DNA of 64,000 nt from Aurifilum marmelostoma (Eukaryota > Ascomycota > Sordariomycetes > Diaporthales > Cryphonectriaceae). The stretch is taken from NCBI GenBank assembly GCA_027559495.1, contig JAMXSV010000004.1, forward strand, positions 2,841,001 through 2,905,000, read 5' to 3'. Position 1 is the first letter of the stretch; the number at the start of each line of letters is the position of its first letter. Made by a program: the position numbers and the translations under genes. Below the pieces are notes generated by a model that saw nothing but the letters and a program-made list of their open reading frames with translations, did no database searches and was not told where the DNA came from. Positions 1 to 10,573 of this stretch are shown piece after piece.

Positions 1-775
1 CTTTACCCCTGCTCATATCCGATACCCTTGGGGAAACCGGTCGAGGCACCACTTCTCCTCCTCGGAAAAAATACAAATTCATGCTGGAGGGACGTCATTC
101 CTTGGATGTGGCGTCACAAGCCAAAGAGAAGACGACCGTGGGAAGGAAAACAAGAGAAGAACAAAAAAAGGCAAGTGCCGAGTTTAGGGGGCTCGGCTAC
201 CTGCCGCAGTTCTGCAATCGAGGCCTCTGTTCTTGGGTTACGATGGTTTGTGTACGTGCCAGCCTTTATCGTTCCACATGAGAGATGAGTCGAGGGGCTG
301 GGCAGTTGGGTTGACTAGTTCTGGTGCTTACGTAGTCTGGGAGCTCGTGTGGAATGGAGTGCCTCCCCGGACCTCTTGAGATCAGCAAAGGCCTCACAAG
401 TAGCAAGAGTGAAACGTTTGCGATCAAGTGCAGAAAGTATTATGAATTCAGTCGACAACGCGCAATGGTATCATCTCGTGGCCACGAACCATCTCCTCGT
501 GCTCCCTATCAATCATATTAACCCCCAGGATTTGATCCTAAACCTACCCTCATAGTCAGATGAGCCGACACAGCCGGCACAACAAACTCAATCGCGGTGC
601 CCAAATCATCCTTCCAAAGCTTTGCCCCTCAGATCCCAGGCTCCAGGGGTAAGTGTGGCAAGAAGAGAAAGGCTAAGCATCAATTCAAGGCGACATCATT
701 CTCGTCCACAATCGGTGCACCCTGCTCCTTGAACAGTCCTGGCCTGACCGTGGGCTCACGTAGCCACCTTTCCCA
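1..775. other. Intergenic, left edge
   Basis: No supported gene. The short open frames here lack a signal peptide, a domain or splice-supported extension. The last ~100 bases probably hold the 3' untranslated region of the Pmp3-type gene that ends on the minus strand at 776. Confidence 0.5.
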
Positions 776-1246
776 CTACTGCATGGTACCGTACTGTCCC
801 TGGGGAGGGCCAACGGGCTCGGCGGCGACGTGCTTGTGACCACCCGTCTGGACGCGCTCGCTGTAGATGCCAGGGGCGCGGTCGTAGGCTCGAGCAGCCT
901 CTTGGCGGGAATAGTAGACATAGATGACGTAGAAAGCGTGGATGTGGCCGGGAATGTAGCTGTTTGTTTGGAGTAAATGTCAGCCGCTGATTCTTTTATG
1001 GAGCGAAGAGAAAAGGCAGGTGGAGGAGCGATGGGCACAAGAGAGCTTACCCTAGCAGTGTCAGGCCGATGTTGATGAGGACATCGGCACCGCAACCGGC
1101 GACGATGAGCACGCCGACGGGAGGGACTGGAGGCAACGGGTCAGCAAGGATTACTACGAGCAAACGAGAAGCGACCGGTGGGCAGAAGGAGACATACAGA
1201 GGAGGGTGATGAGGATAAGTAAGACGAGGCTGCAGACGTTGGCCAT
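776..1246 (-). CDS. Pmp3/UPF0057-type plasma membrane proteolipid
   Basis: Small two-helix membrane protein of the Pmp3 (RCI2, stress-response proteolipid) family. Known members sit in the plasma membrane and affect membrane potential and salt tolerance. Three exons on the minus strand: 1246-1198, 1126-1051 and 959-776, giving 102 residues. Exon 1 encodes a hydrophobic helix (ANVCSLVLLILITLL). Across the first junction the reading becomes FPPVGVLIVAGCGADVLINI, which matches the family core FPPxxVxxxxGxGxDxxIN. Exon 3 gives GYIPGHIHAFYVIYVYYSR, the second conserved block. The donors are GTATGT and GTAAGC, and all junctions keep frame. A hydrophilic tail of about 40 residues follows the second helix. 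It is longer than in the ~55-residue yeast Pmp3 but common in longer fungal paralogues. The family call is firm; which paralogue it is remains open. Confidence 0.9.
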
Positions 1247-4200
1247 GGCTGCTGTTTGATGTGACTAGCTCTGTCTCGATCTGATGGATGCGTATGAGAG
1301 GTGTATTCTGTGGAGATCTGTGAGCTGTGCTGATAATGTGCTCTCGTATGTCGTATGATAGGGTGGACGGTATGCTGTTGTCTGATAAAAAGATGCGAAA
1401 GGGCAGGCGTCTTGGCAGAGGTGGCTTGGCTTGAGCTTTTGTACCCGTCTGGGTCAATTGAGTAATCGAGCAAGAGGGAGCAGCAGGAGAGGCGCAGCAA
1501 CAAGCTGGAGGGGAACCCGCCAGGGCTGTTCGTGTCCAAGCAACTCAGTAAAGGTGCGAGGCGAACCAAGGTTCAAGGGAAGGTGCCCCACTTACGTCAC
1601 CGACCTCTCGAAGCTTGGCTGGTGCCGCGTTGCTCACAGATGCGGGCGATGTGGGGATCGGCGGGTAGGCACGCATCCTGGCCTGTACCGTAGCCCTTGC
1701 CTCCTGTATCATGCATAGTAGCACTGCTCCTTACTTAAGTACATAGTAAACCTGGTAGGTACTACGGCGAACAAGGGCAAGCACGGCTACGCCCAGACAG
1801 CTTAATGACACAAGAGTCTTTCGATGAAGCTGGGCATTCCGAGCCACTGTAGTACTATAGTATGTGGCCCTGCGCCATGCTACATCGTAACAAGCAGCAA
1901 CCATGTACGAGGAGAACCTCTCTTCAGCACAGGTTGACTTCTTCACGCCCCTTCAGGATGCCTGCTAGGTCACATATCGAGTAATCATGACATGCACTTC
2001 TACCTAGAGGTCAAAAGGAAGGCGGCCTGGCTTTAGACGGCGAACAATTCTCGACCACAACGTGACACACAGCAACAAATGACAGCTCATTTCTTGCTCG
2101 GTCATCCTAAGACGAGTTTCCAGCACAGCATGCAACGTCTCGAATCACAGTAGCTATCTAGAATCGCAGCTACTTATTATGTATGCAAACTCAAGTCAGT
2201 GGATATATTGCTTCACGATATTGATTTATATGGTCCTACCAGCGACGCTGTTCACACACGAGCAAGCAAAAGAGCAAGAGACTCGTCTGACGGACTTCGA
2301 GAGCGCATTAATCCGCTGGGTAGACCATGATGGCAGGCATCGTCGAGACAGAGGAGCCGCGCAAAAGCCTAACAGCGAAGCAAGCTTGCAAGGTCGAGAC
2401 TACAAGTTTCTCAGTTGAAAGTGCCCTTGCAACTTAGGGCCATGACTTACTCACCAGGACTCATGTTGCTCTCTCCTTTCGATTATCGGTCCGATTAGGA
2501 CATGAGGACGCTGTCATTGTGCTAAGGCACTCCGGCCGACAAAAATGAGGCAAGTTGTCAAAACACAAGTCTCAAAATAAGTTGACAACTGGGCTCGGAT
2601 AGGCCATCTGCTGAATGAATGAACATCCCCAGGCTTACTCATAAGCACAGCATGGAGCCGGATCTAGAACAAAGCTGACCCTCAAGGGCAGTTGTCTGGC
2701 CCTGAGTCTGTTCGCAATGAGAGCACTTATTCAAGTGCAAGCATGTGCGTCCCAGCCTCGCTAAATCCCTGGGAAATGGCGACATCTAGCTCTACAATGT
2801 CGTCTGTCTTGCGGTGACGGCTCTACAGCTGCACACAAGTCGGGCACTCCTGCGACTCACCGAGGTCTACACTACTCTCTTCCACAATCTCACTCCACAC
2901 GTGCTACGTCCTCTAATCGTTAGCCAAAAACTCATTATCGTCCCCACTCGCACTGTCTATCATCTGCAGCATACGTGAGTCTTGTGAAACATAGGCCTCA
3001 CCGCGAGACTTGCAGGACGCAAGGACGCAGGAGCTGGAATACTCCGGGATAATTCAGGTCATCAGCCACCTTGATAGATCTGTGATAGGTCTGCCCTGCT
3101 TATATCTCTGCCACAGTTATAGTCGGCCCCTCTCGAGTTCCCCTCTCTGCGTCCAGGCAGCATCCTTTCTTTTTGTTTCCTTTTCGTTCTATTCCATATC
3201 CGTTTTACAAGTGTGTCAACATGATCCAGCATTGCCTGGAACTGTCCGTAGCTCTTCTGATATATATGATCCATAGTACACCAGCCTTTACTATAATATG
3301 CTGTATTTCCCTCGTGCTCACGGATTCATTTGTGCAACTCAAGAGGCAAGGATATACTTGTGACAGTTTTCTCATCCCGCAGAGTGTGGCTTGACAGAGA
3401 CACATACAATTACCTAAATCAGTGTCTGAGACAAGATCTGTATTACTATTACAAACCAGATTCTCTAAAGGACACTAGCAAAAGTGTCCAGACCCAACGA
3501 AGTCGCCGATGTCAGCAGCCACTTTTTGAGCACATCATGACCACGAACAAGCACGAGAATCTCTCCTCGTTATGCCAGATCTTGCTAGCTTCCATGTCAG
3601 CAATGGTAACTCCGTCGTAAGGACAACCCGGTGAAATCTCTGGCGTGGACGCCTCTTCCCAAGTCTCGTTACTGGTGCTTCCCTGGACCCTGCTCACGGC
3701 AAATCCCGCCTGGGACATGGCTAAGTCGCATACCGTACCCCCGGATTCCAGAGGCAAAAAAACAAATATTGGCAACATCACTACGGTATTAAATAACGCA
3801 TACGCCACGAACTGTATGTTTCTTGCTCAAGCAAGTTGCTGTGGACCCGGATAACATGGTGATCGCATCAGTCAGATGTCGCAGGGTTTGTAAACAGAAC
3901 AACATTTCTCCGGACTCATACTTGGAACCACTATAGAAGATGAATGAAAGCCCTAGTCCTTCATATCATGCAGCTTGCTATACACTAATGCAATTTAAAG
4001 AAAGGAAGGGAGGTGTGGACTTCTATGGCGTTTTAAATACTAAACAAGTAGCAATCACTGATGTTACGTCCGAGAGATTTCGGCCAACTACACCGCACCA
4101 ATATGTGTGACAATGTGATGAACTGGCGACATCACAATTCTCTCGTGGCCGGGAGGAGCCTGCCCACGCCTTCAGCTCAACCTCTCTTGAGTTAGCCCAA

Positions 4201-5309
4201 AGTGCCGTTCAGATAGGCCGTCGGTCATTCATGCCAGAGACTGCCGGCCCTGGGCTCACGAGAAGAGTGCTGCAACAACTCCTTGTGGCGTCAACATCAA
4301 TATGGGCTGACTCATGGCACACTTCACACTTGTCTTCGCCTCGAGTTATCACGATCGTACTGGACCCGTGGCCCCCTCCCCCTTCTGGTGCGTGATTGCT
4401 CCTTGTCCTCTCAGCCAATTGCCTTCGCCATCACAGCAAGTCAGCACACTGACACTATAGTCTATTTGAGGGAATTCATGATCGATCACCTACATGGCAC
4501 ATTGATGGATTCAGCAAGTAATCACAGATTGTTCAGCTCAGTTGACACTGGGGGTCAGGTCGGTCGCCGGACCAGCCTCCCCAAACCCAATAAGCGCCAG
4601 CTTAGGAAACACTCCCTCAGGTCTGGAGTCTGGATGCGTTGATCGAATTGTGTAGGAATATGGTTGTTGCCATCACCACCTGGGCAGGCTTGCATATCCC
4701 GTTTTGAACCAAAAGAGCCGTTGCCGGTAAGAAAGAGAGACTCAGCTGTCCCGCTCCCCCAAGCAAATCATATCGACGATCAGAAACAAAAGTGAGACAT
4801 GCCATTCTGACCGATCAATTCCAGACTGTGCTGCTCAATTCCCTAGACCCTTGCCAGGTCGGGACGGCAATGCCACATTTCTCAGCTCTGTACAAGGGCA
4901 TGGAGGGATCTCGAGAACAAAGATGGGAAGAACTCAAGACACCGACGTAGCTCACCATCCCGTGGAATGGGCATGACCAAAGCCACAATTCTGTGTGTCT
5001 CTCTCATCCTCATCTGTCTGGCCAGACTCTGTCTAGGGCTGTTCCCTAGTCTGTCATCCTTCAAAAGTCATCTTTTTGTCCGGACTTACGAGAACAAAAC
5101 GCCAGTGGCGGTGGATCGCCGATCCACAGGGAGCGCAGGAGGAGGCAAGATGTAAACACTACGTAGAGTCTTCGAATATAAATTGGACGGTGATTCCAAG
5201 GTCGCGATGCTCTAGATGTTGGAAGATCCGACAGCAGCATCTTCACTCTGAGACTTGCCCCGAGAACAACTCTACAAAACAATTTCACCTTCTCTTTCAA
5301 TCATCCACA
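1247..5309. other. Long intergenic region
   Basis: About 4 kb without a supportable gene. The best minus-strand frame (roughly 3512-3808) has a hydrophobic start and several cysteines, but no convincing signal peptide or splice support, so it is not called. The right end holds the promoter of the HsbA-like gene. Confidence 0.5.
5176..5183 (+). promoter_or_regulatory. TATA-like box of HsbA-like gene
   Basis: The sequence AATATAAA lies about 130 bp before the ATG at 5310. A C/A-rich leader (TCAATCATCCACA) directly precedes the start, as is common in highly expressed fungal genes. The role is inferred from position. Confidence 0.45.
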
Positions 5310-6103
5310 ATGAGATTCAACACAGCTATCACAGCCTTTGGCCTCATTTCCTCCGCCTGGGCTCAGACAGCTGTTGGCACAATCTCGTCTGTCGCCGCCA
5401 ATCTTGCAGCCATCCTTCCCCAGTACGAGGCTGCTGTCGGTATGTTTGTGCACATTTACAATCTCCTCAGAGCCCAAGCACCATTCATAGCCTTGATACC
5501 GAAAATTCGCCCAAATGCAATCGAACTCTCCTTTTTTCCCTTGGCCCCTCTCTGCAGACACACATGCGTGTAGAAAAATCTTGTTAGAGCAGAGAGAAAG
5601 GAAACAAGACTAATCAGCTGTCTCTAGTCGCGAGTGCCAACGCGATCAATAGTGCGGTTACTCCTATTGCTCTCCTCGTGGCCGAGGATGCGCTTGCCGC
5701 CAACATCACCTCGATCGTCGCGGCCTTGACTACCGCCGAGGTCGAAATTGCCGGCGCCACCATCAACAGCGTCGGTGGCCTCGCCAACGCGACTGCCGGC
5801 CTCACCCAGTCTGACATCACCACGCTCGCGGCAGACGCCCAGTCCATCGCCACCGCCCTTCAGGGCATCGGGGCGACTGTCACCATTATCCATAATCTGG
5901 GTGGCAATGCCCAGGCGACTGCTGCCGCCGAGCTTGCGGTTCTTGAGGCCACCATCGAGCCATTCGCGGCCCCCCTGGAGGCATATATCGCTGCTGTTCT
6001 CCAGAGCTACGCCGGTGGTAGCATCGTTGTCACCGGGCTCGGGGCTGCCCAGACAGCTTTGCAAAATGCGGTCACCAGTCTCATCGGCCTCATTGGTGCC
6101 TAA
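5310..6103 (+). CDS. Secreted HsbA-like (hydrophobic surface-binding) protein
   Basis: Two exons, 5310-5439 and 5628-6103, give 201 residues. The 188-bp intron has donor GTATGT and acceptor CTCTAG, and the join restores GTC (V). Residues 1-18 form a classical signal peptide, MRFNTAITAFGLISSAWA, ending in an AxA-type cleavage site. The mature chain is very rich in Ala, Val, Ile, Thr and Leu in amphipathic helical stretches, has almost no charged residues and contains no cysteine. Size and composition fit the HsbA family (Aspergillus hydrophobic surface-binding protein A), whose members coat hydrophobic surfaces or the cell wall and can recruit secreted enzymes. The family call rests on length, composition and secretion signal rather than a unique motif, so a generic Ala-rich cell wall protein is the alternative. 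The start is fixed by the signal peptide. Confidence 0.7.
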
Positions 6104-7469
6104 TCAGATTGTGTCAATGAGTGTCGAGGTGGTCAAGTACCGGTGGTGGGGCTTCTTTCTTGGCTGGCGAGATGCTCATGCGATTCTGGGAGAGTCTGAG
6201 AAGAGATGAAACGATATCTTCTTGGACAGTTGTTTTCGTCATGCCACCCAGCTTTCAACAGCAGCAGTAGCAGTAGTAGCAGCAGCAATGAGGAGGCGAG
6301 CACCACTCAACTTGGTTGCTCGCGAGCCTCTTTCAAATCCCAATTGCTGATGGAAGTGCACAGCACTGCATCCGTTACGTGAATCTGGGCCCGATTACAA
6401 GCAGCTAATGACCTGAGTGTGATCCACGTCCGTCGCTGTCCACCCGCCATTGTGATCTCGTTGCCACAAATGTATACCTTTCGGAGTGACAAGTTGCGCC
6501 AATGCAACATCTTGATTTCACTCGAGACTACAAGTCCATTGACCAGTCAGGATAGCACGTGATGGCACCACACAGCCAGGAAGAGGTCGGGATTTGAGAC
6601 ATTTGGCATAATGCTACCTAGGTATGGCAAAGAAGAGACGATACTGGATCGATACTGTAAGCCCCGGCGCCGCGCCAAGATGGTGATCCAATCACAGTTA
6701 GCATAGTTCCTCTTATGCGCCGCCATTTCCTCGTATAGTTGTACCGTTGCTGCATGAGTGGCTCGCCCGCAGAATCTCCGTAGAGTTGAACAGTCTCCTA
6801 ATATATAAGGCACGTAATTTAAGTGAGGCCTGCGGGATACTAGAGAACATCTCTAGGATTCATCCGGGCTGAGCAAGTACATTTTAAACTAGAGGAGAAA
6901 GAAAAAAGGCCATGGGGAGAAGGATAGACAGAGCCAATGTAATTAAGAAAAGGGAGAGGGGAGCGAAGTGGGATGGCAGAAGGGATCGCAAGAGGCAAGG
7001 AATCAAGGCAGGTAGGATAGATAGCCAGCCAGGCCTAGGCCGGCTGAGGTAATCTGGGGAAGACAAGACAGGTGCTTGTCAGGCGGGCAAGGGCCATTGA
7101 CTCGCTATGCCTCGCGCAGCATCTTTCAGGTAATTGGCGTAAAAGGTGACCCTGCGAAGTACTATGCACATCGGTACTGTCCAGTCAGGCTTCGGAAGTC
7201 TAGTGAGAGTCTTGACCAATCGCAGACATCTATGTTGTAGGCCTCGGTGGTCGATGATAAGCGGAGCAAGTCCAAATAGCCAGAAAAAAAAAATTGTATT
7301 TGGGTGTTGCCTCGTATTATAACCATTATCGGAGTCGGAGTCGACGCGCTCTGCGGTGTTTCGTCCCAGCATATTCCATGCCCTCCGTATCAATTGCCTC
7401 TCTTTGTTTGTCCCAGCCCACCTGACCATGCATCCTTTGCTCAAGGTCCCAATATCTCGTCATGCCGCT
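6104..7469. other. Intergenic with (CAG)-like repeat
   Basis: Untranslated sequence after the HsbA-like gene with an imperfect CAG/TAG trinucleotide repeat at about 6258-6287. The open frames in 6300-7400 show no signal peptide, domain or coding bias. Confidence 0.5.
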
Positions 7470-7860
7470 CTAAGCAGTGTTGCGGGGTGCACCTCCTCGG
7501 AGCGGCCTATTATGGTTGTCAGTCATTTCCGAATTATCAAGGGAGTCAATGAAAGCACCGAGAAAGATATGAATGTTGTTGTGGCCGGAAGGGTTGGCAT
7601 TGGCTATGTCCAGCCACCTGTCAGGCCGGGGGGCCGCCCGGCGGGCCGCCCGGCGGGCCACCCGGCTCACGAATCGCGGATCGTGGAGGATACTAATTCA
7701 AAAGGAAAGAAGATGCTTACGCGCAACCGGAGGGCGTCACAACGCCTAATGCGCAGTCGGCGCCGTCCTTGGCAACGACCTGGTTGTCGAAGACGGGAGT
7801 GATGACGACGCCCGCACTGGCGAGGGAGAAGCAGAGGGCGAGGAGAGCGATGACCTTCAT
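7470..7860 (-). CDS. Putative small secreted protein
   Basis: Exon 1 (7860-7721) encodes a good signal peptide, MKVIALLALCFSLASA, followed by GVVITPVFDNQVVAKDGADC and a second cysteine (SGC). A donor GTAAGC at 7720 and an acceptor GACAG at 7618 define a 103-bp intron. Exon 2 (7617-7470) reads WLDIANANPSGHNNIHIF and on to a TAG, for 95 residues in all. No family is recognised. Secretion, two cysteines and small size suggest a surface protein or effector-like protein, but that is inference. Exon 1 is well supported by its signal peptide and codon use. Exon 2 is less certain, because its C-terminal third (TDNHNRPLRGGAPRNTA) looks non-conserved and a further intron is possible. The intron contains a GC-rich 12-bp tandem repeat. 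Confidence 0.5.
7631..7666 (+). repeat. 12-bp GC-rich tandem repeat (3 copies)
   Basis: Three head-to-tail copies of GGGCCGCCCGGC at 7631-7642, 7643-7654 and 7655-7666; the third has one change (GGGCCACCCGGC). It lies inside the predicted intron of the small secreted protein gene. Confidence 0.85.
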
Positions 7861-8599
7861 CTTGCCGTTTGTACTAGGATTACCGGATGGTATTGAAAGA
7901 TGGTGGTGGTGGTCGTGATGGCGTGAAAGACTGGCTTGATTGGGGGGACAAGAAGATTGACAGCCTCAAAATGTTTGCACAGCAACAGCAATAATGAGGA
8001 CGAGAAAGAAAATCGAATATCGACGCCAAGAAGGAAAGCGAGTAGAGAGAAGGAAAAGAAAGGACACGAGAGAGGAAGAAGGGCAGAGTAAGTAAGATAG
8101 GTAGGCGTTATAGATCTTGCGACGAATCCCGTCGCGGACCTGGTCAGGGGCACGCTGGTCTCATCAGGTTTCAGGCTTGAGAGGATACCAAACTACTGGC
8201 CTATCCAATGGGGTCAAGACGTTTCGCGCGCAGCCGGCGCCAGGCTTGGCGCAATACGAGGGCTCAACCAGCCTGAAGGAAGGAATTAAAGCATTACATC
8301 AATAATGAGGGTGAGAACAGTATTCACCATGGCCAATAAAAAAAAAACCACCTTCTTGACATGTGAGAAGGGCATTGTTAAGCTCATGATGGTCTTATGG
8401 GTAGTCACAGTAATCTGTCGAGGGTTGAGGTTGTAACTGAGGTGAGACGAGACCCGGCTGAGACTCGCTTAGTAAGGGGCTTTAGTCACCCTTGTACTTC
8501 CCCTGGGTTGCCTTCTCCGAGGTCCCCCCCGGGGGTGCCAATATGGCTTGGTCAGGAAAGGAGGAGAACTCTAGGAGGGAATCTTCTTCAGATCAGTCT

Positions 8600-9180
8600 A
8601 CATCACTACATATGAGCTCATTCATCTGAGACGACAAACAGAAGATTAAAGAAGAGTGGAAAGCAAAATAAGAGATAGGTAGATGTTCTAAACATGAAAG
8701 AAAGATAGGAAAACACTCTAAGAGGGATTGAAAATGCGTATAAAAAGTTGCTATAATTAGCTCTGAATATTTCAAGGTCCTTAGCACACTATTAATCTCG
8801 AATTGTGATGTTTAGTAACTTAAAGATGACTCCCTATTTATAATATTTATATCCAGACTTGTATATTTTAAATAATACCTTTTGTAATGCTTAATACATA
8901 AGTATATACATATACAATAACTAATTAAAGGATATTAAACTTAGCATAATATTTGATGTAAGAATAACTTAAATCATTACCTAGTTTACAGCTGTTTACT
9001 TGTATAATTTAGGTTATAGTGAAGTGATAAAAAAGGTTAATCCCAGCTATCATCAACAAATCAAGTATGTAGAACTCATGTAATGCTACTGTGCTTAAGC
9101 ATACTTCTTATAAGATGAAGACAGTTCTGCCTACCTCATTATGCTTAGATCTCTTGAGGTTGGGGGATCAAAATGCTGCT
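8600..9180. repeat. AT-rich island, possibly a RIP-degraded repeat relic
   Basis: Base composition shifts sharply to A+T here, most of all at 8800-9060, with many TpA steps and few CpG. Flanking DNA is near 50% GC. Such islands in Pezizomycotina are usually remnants of transposons mutated by repeat-induced point mutation. I see no terminal repeats, target-site duplication or reverse transcriptase/transposase frame, so the transposon origin is inference. Confidence 0.5.
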
Positions 9181-9965
9181 GTGAAGTCTGGTTAATTAGC
9201 TGATCATATCGAAACTTCCCTAGGTAGCCTGCTCCCAGGCCAAATTTAGGCCCAGACCTCTGCTTTTCCTATAACAGCTGTACGCAATCTTGAATCGCCG
9301 GAGCCGATATGTGCTTTTTGTAGTAGTAAGACCAGAAAATTTGTGCTGCAAAATTCTTCCTGAAGTGTGATGAGTGGTGTATTTGGGGACAAGTCTGCAT
9401 ACCACAACCACGCAACAAAATGTATGCATTGCGATGTCTCTTCTTAATGCCCACACATCAACAGCAAGGTTCACGCTCGTCATCTGGATAATGGACAGAC
9501 AAGACTCTGCTCTACCCAAGTTGCTTTCCATCCAGGACCCGCCTCCTCTGTCAGTGGAAAGTCCTCATTCTGTGTTCTGTTTACTTGATCCAAAGCGATG
9601 GTGCTCACTCCTCTTTCCTGTGCTAGTCTGCCTCTGGCCATCCGGAAGGGCTGGCAAGACTGCTGGTAAATGCCAAGATCACAGCTAAGATATGCAGTTG
9701 TCTAGGTGGCAGGATTTTCCTACCATCGTCAGATGGAGTCGCTTTCACAACTTTTGATGATCATGGAGCATATGTGACTAGATGGAATCCAAAGAGGTAA
9801 TGGTGTCAGATGACCTGGCATAGTTTTGTAAACAATAGCAGCACAGGGTAGTCAACTGCCAACAAGCTTGAGGAGAACAGGCAAGGCCCGTGAAGAGGCC
9901 AGGCTGAGCTGTCCAGATGGAAGTTACCCCGGAAGGGGCCTGCCCTGGTGAGAACATGATCCATG

Positions 9966-10009
9966 GACGACTAAGCAGTCTTCAAGCCCTCAATGACGAC
10001 TAAGCAGTC
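9966..10009 (+). repeat. 15-bp direct repeat upstream of rec8
   Basis: GACGACTAAGCAGTC occurs exactly at 9966-9980 and again at 9995-10009, a period of 29 bp. It lies about 570-610 bp before the rec8 start. It could be a duplicated regulatory site or a chance local duplication. Confidence 0.7.
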
Positions 10010-10573
10010 CTCCAAACCTGACAGCAGTTGAGCTTAGGGCTCTTCCAGTCGACACTACCCAGGTGTCGTCCTAAGAAAAAAAAAGAAAGAACCCACCCCA
10101 CACGAGGCAACCTCCACGATCATATCCCAGAAGCTGTCTGTCTGCGGAGCTCTTTCCCTTTTACCATACCTCTTCACCCCTTCTTCACATAGACTTTGTC
10201 TTCCACCCACCACTGACAAAGCCTCCTCCTCCAAGGTGACCTCTGGACCTCTCGGGACTTGGGGTCATCACTCTGACTCTCCTCTTCTTTGACCGTCTGT
10301 TTCCAGCATTGGGACTGTCCCAGTCCGTTCCCTCTCCCTCGCGTTCTCTGTTTCCTGCGCTCCTTGTGTACCATTAGGCTCCAGAGCCTCGTGGGACCAT
10401 CTCGCAGCCTTCCCTCCTAACCTCCTGATCATCAACACTCCGCAGTGTCAGAGGTCTCCCTCGGCCCCGCTCCTGTTCTTCCATCGATCTCAGTGTGGTG
10501 GCATAGTGCGATAATTGAGAACTCTTCCTTTAGTTGGCTGTGACACACATTCGCGAGCCCTGTGGTTGTCAAG

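Larger units (their letters stand above)
7861..10573. other. Intergenic, with AT-rich island and rec8 upstream region
   Basis: The left part (7861-8120) is the leader and promoter of the minus-strand secreted protein gene, with a weak TATAAC-like site near 8108. 8600-9200 is strongly AT-rich (listed separately). 9220-10573 is upstream of rec8 and contains a 15-bp direct repeat. No gene is supported. Confidence 0.5.

Noticed and set aside
3512..3808. Minus-strand frame with a hydrophobic start and several cysteines
   Set aside because: No convincing signal peptide cleavage site or splice support, no recognisable family, and the opposite strand is open too. Left uncalled.
8390..8600. Possible LTR next to the AT-rich island
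   Set aside because: No TG...CA ends, target duplication or second copy found in the window.
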